Source: Actinoplanes lobatus (GTDB lineage Bacteria > Actinomycetota > Actinomycetes > Mycobacteriales > Micromonosporaceae). From it: 64,000 nucleotides of DNA. Location of the stretch: contig NZ_JACHNC010000001.1 in NCBI RefSeq assembly GCF_014205215.1, positions 9,792,501 to 9,856,500 of the forward strand, given 5' to 3'. A program made the position numbers and the translations under genes. Below the pieces are notes generated by a model. The model saw nothing but the letters and a program-made list of their open reading frames with translations, had not been told where the DNA came from and did no database searches. Numbering within the stretch: the stretch's first letter is position 1; every line of letters begins with the position of its first letter. Positions 61,110-64,000 of the stretch are shown piece after piece.

Positions 61110-62673
61110 CCGGCCGCCCGGTGGCCGGCCCGGGGTCGCCGGGACCCGGCCCGGCCGGGTTCGCCGCCGGCGCGCACGCCGCGACCCGGTCGAACACGCT
61201 CCCGGTGAGCAGGCCGGTCAGCTCCTCGGCGTCCACCCCGGCCGGGCACCGGGCGGCCACCCAGGCCCGGGCCACCGCGACGTCACGCAGCGGCGGCCGC
61301 CCGGTCTCGCCGACCAGCACCGCCCGGCGGGCCCGGACCAGCGGCACCAGCGCGGCCGGCACCGCGACCCGGCCCGCGTCCTCCACGACGACCAGGTCGT
61401 ACTCCAGGTCGGCGTGCTCCGGACGGCCGGCGCCCAGGCAGGTGGTGGCGACGACGTCGGCGTACCGGAGCAGCTCGGCGTGCAGCTGCCGGCTGGGCCG
61501 GGTGGCCCGCTGCCGCCACTCGCGCAGCAGCCCGGCCCGGCCGCGCAGGGTCGGCTCCAGCTCGCGGCAGCGCTCGGCGAAGCCGGTGAGCCCGGCCTGA
61601 TCGGCGGTCCACTCGGGGCGTGCGGTGACGCCGTCGAGCATCCGGGTGAGCTGGTGGGCGGAGCGCTCGGCGGATTCCAGCGCGCGCCGCGCGGCCAGGT
61701 CGGCGAACGCGGCCCGTTCGGCGGCGGCCCGCACCACACTGTCGTTGCCGACCACGATGTCGTGGTCGCGAGCGCTTTCCGCGTACCCCGCATCGATCTT
61801 GTGAAAGGCCGACCGGGCAGCGGCCGCGTGCCGGACCGCGTGGCTCAGCGACGTCCGCAGCCGCCCGGCCTGCCACCGGCGCAGCCGGGAGGTCTCGGCG
61901 CGGCGCAACGCGGTGGTGAGCCGCTCCACCTCCCGGGCGGTCGCCGCGGCGGCCCGCTCGGCCGTCGCCCGCTCGCGCGCGATCCCGGCCAGCGGCGCGC
62001 CGAGCCGGTCCCGGGCGGCCCGCACGGTCGCCTCATGGTGCGCGGCGGCCCGCACGGCGCGTTCCCGTGCCTCGGCCGCCTCGGTGAGCGCGTTGTCCAG
62101 CCGGCGCAGCCAGGCGTGCGCCGGGGCGGGATCGCCGAGCCAGGGCTCCAGGGAGCGGGCGGCGACCTGCGAGCGGGCGAGGATGCGCTGCTGGACCGCG
62201 GCCGAGGCCGCGTCGATGCTGCCCGGCCCGGACCCGGTCTGGTCGGTGCGGATCACGGTGGCGCCGTCGGGCAGGCAGGCGATGACGGCGTCGACCGACG
62301 GCGGCACGGGCGCGGTGAGCAGCACCCGCTCGCCGCGTTCCGCGGCCTCGCGCACGATGTCCAGGACGGTCCGGGCGCGTGCCGTGCCGGGCGCCACGAC
62401 CAGGCAGACCAGATCCGGTACGCCCGCCGCGAGCCGCCCCTCGGCCAGCAGCCGCAGCAGGCCCGGGTTGACCGCGGTGCCGGAGCGCAGCCGCCGGATC
62501 GCCTCCCGCTGGACGCGCTCGTCGAGGCCGGCGTCCCGGGACGCGCGCGGAGCGGGCACCCGGTCGGCGCCGGAGTCCAGCTCGCGGGCGGCCGCGAGGG
62601 CCAGCTCCAGGACGGCGCAGAAACCCTCGTTCCGGTACGGCGGTTGATCTAGATCGACAAGGGTCGACGCCAT
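61102..62673 (-). CDS. SF1 helicase-like protein with degenerate ATPase motifs
   Basis: A 523-residue protein resembling the first half of AAA_11/12 (DNA2/UPF1-like) superfamily 1 helicases. Near residue 92, VVAPGTARARTVLDIVREAA aligns by eye with a GPPGTGKT-type Walker A, but the catalytic Lys-Thr is replaced by Arg-Ala. A long Arg/Ala-rich helical insert (200-330) follows. Near 424, YDLVVVEDAGRVAVPAAL aligns with motif II (DEA form), here Glu-Asp-Ala, and RAVLVGETGRPPL with motif III. Motifs IV-VI of the second RecA domain are absent. Either a pseudo-ATPase or a decayed gene; codon use is normal and there are no internal stops, favouring a functional non-hydrolysing protein. Confidence 0.7.
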   Translation of the reverse strand: MASTLVDLDQPPYRNEGFCAVLELALAAARELDSGADRVPAPRASRDAGLDERVQREAIRRLRSGTAVNPGLLRLLAEGRLAAGVPDLVCLVVAPGTARARTVLDIVREAAERGERVLLTAPVPPSVDAVIACLPDGATVIRTDQTGSGPGSIDAASAAVQQRILARSQVAARSLEPWLGDPAPAHAWLRRLDNALTEAAEARERAVRAAAHHEATVRAARDRLGAPLAGIARERATAERAAAATAREVERLTTALRRAETSRLRRWQAGRLRTSLSHAVRHAAAARSAFHKIDAGYAESARDHDIVVGNDSVVRAAAERAAFADLAARRALESAERSAHQLTRMLDGVTARPEWTADQAGLTGFAERCRELEPTLRGRAGLLREWRQRATRPSRQLHAELLRYADVVATTCLGAGRPEHADLEYDLVVVEDAGRVAVPAALVPLVRARRAVLVGETGRPPLRDVAVARAWVAARCPAGVDAEELTGLLTGSVFDRVAACAPAANPAGPGPGDPGPATGRPGG

Positions 62674-62764
62674 CCGCTCACCTTAGTTGTGCCGCATGCG
62701 GAGCATCAAACACCGCACGATTGAATGGGGCGTCGCCCGTCGCCGCACAGATCGGAATCGCCTG

Positions 62765-64000
62765 ATGTCCCGTGACCACGCAGACCTGATCTTCGCCGGC
62801 GGGCCGGTGTTCTCCGCGGGCGCCGGGCCGGCCACCTCGGTGGCGGTCCGGAGCGGCCGGATCCTCGCGGTCGGCGACGACCTGAGCGGGCTGCGCGGCC
62901 CGGCGACCGAGGTGGTGGACCTGGCCGGGCGCCTGCTGCTGCCCGGCTTCCAGGACGCGCACGTGCACGCCGTGATGGGTGGCGTCGAGCTGAACCAGTG
63001 CGACCTGACCGAGACCACCGATCCGGACGAGTACCTGCGCCGGGTCGCGGTGTACGCGGCCGCCCACCCGGAGCTGGAGTGGATCTCCGGTGGCGGCTGG
63101 TCGATGGAGTCCTTCCCCGGCGGGGTGCCCGCCCGGGAGCTGCTCGACCGGGTGGTGCCGGACCGGCCGGTGTACCTGATCAACCGGGACCACCACGGCG
63201 CGTGGGTGAACAGCCGGGCGCTGGAGCTGGCCGGGATCACCGCGGACACCCCGGACCCGGCGCACGGCCGGATCGACCGGAACCCGGACGGCTCACCGGC
63301 CGGTGGCCTCCAGGAGGGCGCCATGGAGCTGGTCGGCGACCTGCTTCCGGAGGTGACCACGGCGGACCGGATCGCCGGGCTGCGCCGGGCGCAGGCGCTG
63401 CTGCACTCGCTCGGTGTCACCGCCTGGCAGGACGCCATGGTGTGCGCCACCAACGGCTACCCGGACGTGGCCGACGCCTACCTGGCGGCCGCGACCGAGG
63501 GCTGGCTGACCGCGACCGTGGTCGGCGCGCTGTGGTGGGACCGGGAGCGGGGCGCCGAGCAGATCCCGGAGCTGCTGGCGAAGCGGGAGCGGTTCAGCGT
63601 GGGCCGGCTGCGCTGCGACAGCGTGAAGCTGATGCTGGACGGGGTGGCGGAGAACTTCACGGCCGCGATGACCGAGCCGTACCGGGACGCGTGCGGCTGC
63701 GCCACCACCAACCGGGGACTCTCGTTCATCGACCCGGTATCTCTGCCCGGCTTCGTCACCGAGCTGGACGGGCACGGCTTCCAGGTGCACTTCCACGCGC
63801 TCGGCGACCGGGCGGTGCGCGACGGGCTGGACGCGGTGGCCGCGGCCCGGGCGGCGAACGGGTTCCGGGACACCCGGCCGCACCTGGCCCATCTCCAGGT
63901 GGTGCACCCGGACGACGTGCCGCGGTTCCGGGCGCTGGGCGCGACGGCCAACCTCCAGGCGCTGTGGGCGTCGCACGAGCCGCAGATGGACGACCTGACC
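62765..64000 (+). CDS. YtcJ-like metal-dependent amidohydrolase, C-terminus outside window
   Basis: 412 residues from ATG 62765 to the right edge in an uninterrupted frame. Amidohydrolase family 3 (YtcJ-like) pattern: N-terminal VRSGRILAVGDDLSG and LLLPGFQDAHVHAVMGG with the metal-binding His-X-His, INRDHHGAWVNSRALELAG, SVKLMLDGVAENFTAAM, and VHFHALGDRAVRDGLDAV with further metal His. The usual length is about 530, so roughly three quarters is visible. Divergent from the helicase-like gene by 91 bp. Hydrolyses an unknown amide or cyclic imide in the cytoplasm; no signal peptide. Confidence 0.88.
   Translation, partial: MSRDHADLIFAGGPVFSAGAGPATSVAVRSGRILAVGDDLSGLRGPATEVVDLAGRLLLPGFQDAHVHAVMGGVELNQCDLTETTDPDEYLRRVAVYAAAHPELEWISGGGWSMESFPGGVPARELLDRVVPDRPVYLINRDHHGAWVNSRALELAGITADTPDPAHGRIDRNPDGSPAGGLQEGAMELVGDLLPEVTTADRIAGLRRAQALLHSLGVTAWQDAMVCATNGYPDVADAYLAAATEGWLTATVVGALWWDRERGAEQIPELLAKRERFSVGRLRCDSVKLMLDGVAENFTAAMTEPYRDACGCATTNRGLSFIDPVSLPGFVTELDGHGFQVHFHALGDRAVRDGLDAVAAARAANGFRDTRPHLAHLQVVHPDDVPRFRALGATANLQALWASHEPQMDDLT

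Overview
The window is 64 kb of very GC-rich DNA with strong G/C preference at third codon positions, GTG starts, ATGA/GTGA-overlapping operons, NarL-type two-component pairs, SigE-family ECF sigma, a PucR regulator, and several sugar importers of the CUT1 type that lack their own ATPase. This points to a soil actinomycete, most likely Micromonosporaceae (Actinoplanes-like). That placement is inferred from gene style and was not tested by any search. No rRNA operon, phage, IS element, CRISPR array or replication origin was seen; the window looks chromosomal.

Layout. 0-7.3 kb: a sugar-acid island. Uronate isomerase (cut by the window edge) and a Gfo/Idh/MocA oxidoreductase run left from a control region with two LacI-type operators; a LacI repressor, a CUT1 importer (binding protein and two permeases) and a DUF624-like membrane protein with a perfect 33-bp minisatellite run right. 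7.3-8.3 kb: a 93-bp hairpin repeat array and a probably frameshifted small membrane gene. 8.3-11.3 kb: Lrp regulator, divergent alanine dehydrogenase, a 54-aa small gene and a secreted chitin-active AA10 oxygenase. 11.3-17.8 kb (leftward): methionine importer metNIQ, a two-component system, a YqeB-like protein and a PucR regulator. 17.9-20.3 kb: a flavin/2Fe-2S reductase and an acyl-lipid desaturase, probably redox partners. 20.4-28.5 kb: ABM-domain protein, GH4 glycosidase with PfkB kinase, an orphan Phd-like protein, DinB/MDMPI-like, GAF, chemoreceptor, a membrane protein and a bacterial-type PARG. 28.6-31.3 kb: sulfonate/taurine-type importer. 31.3-36.9 kb: MacB-like export operon with a divergent two-component system. 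36.9-40 kb: ferric-reductase-like protein, tRNA-Cys with a cysteine-rich leader, ECF sigma and its partner. 40-43 kb: TAXI-TRAP transporter. 43-47 kb: a large NACHT NTPase facing a YefM/YoeB toxin-antitoxin pair. 47-56 kb: a galactan locus with GH35 beta-galactosidase, CUT1 importer, LacI regulator, two tandem secreted GH53 endo-galactanases and a duplicated operator. 56-57.5 kb: repeats only. 57.5-64 kb: MMPL exporter with TetR, a helicase-like protein with damaged ATPase motifs plus an overlapping partner, and an amidohydrolase cut by the right edge.

Two observations stand out. First, at 38.27-38.54 kb a promoter is followed by a strong Shine-Dalgarno, a 13-residue peptide with four cysteines, a terminator with a T-rich tail and then tRNA-Cys. 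The 3' end of the peptide ORF can pair with the 5' arm of the terminator. This is the expected design of a ribosome-mediated attenuator, apparently sensing charged tRNA-Cys and controlling a tRNA-Cys gene. Second, the same 26-codon micro-ORF occurs twice (12.8 and 32.5 kb), each time exactly between an ABC ATPase and its permease. It overlaps both neighbours by ATGA, and its two copies differ mainly at synonymous or flanking sites.
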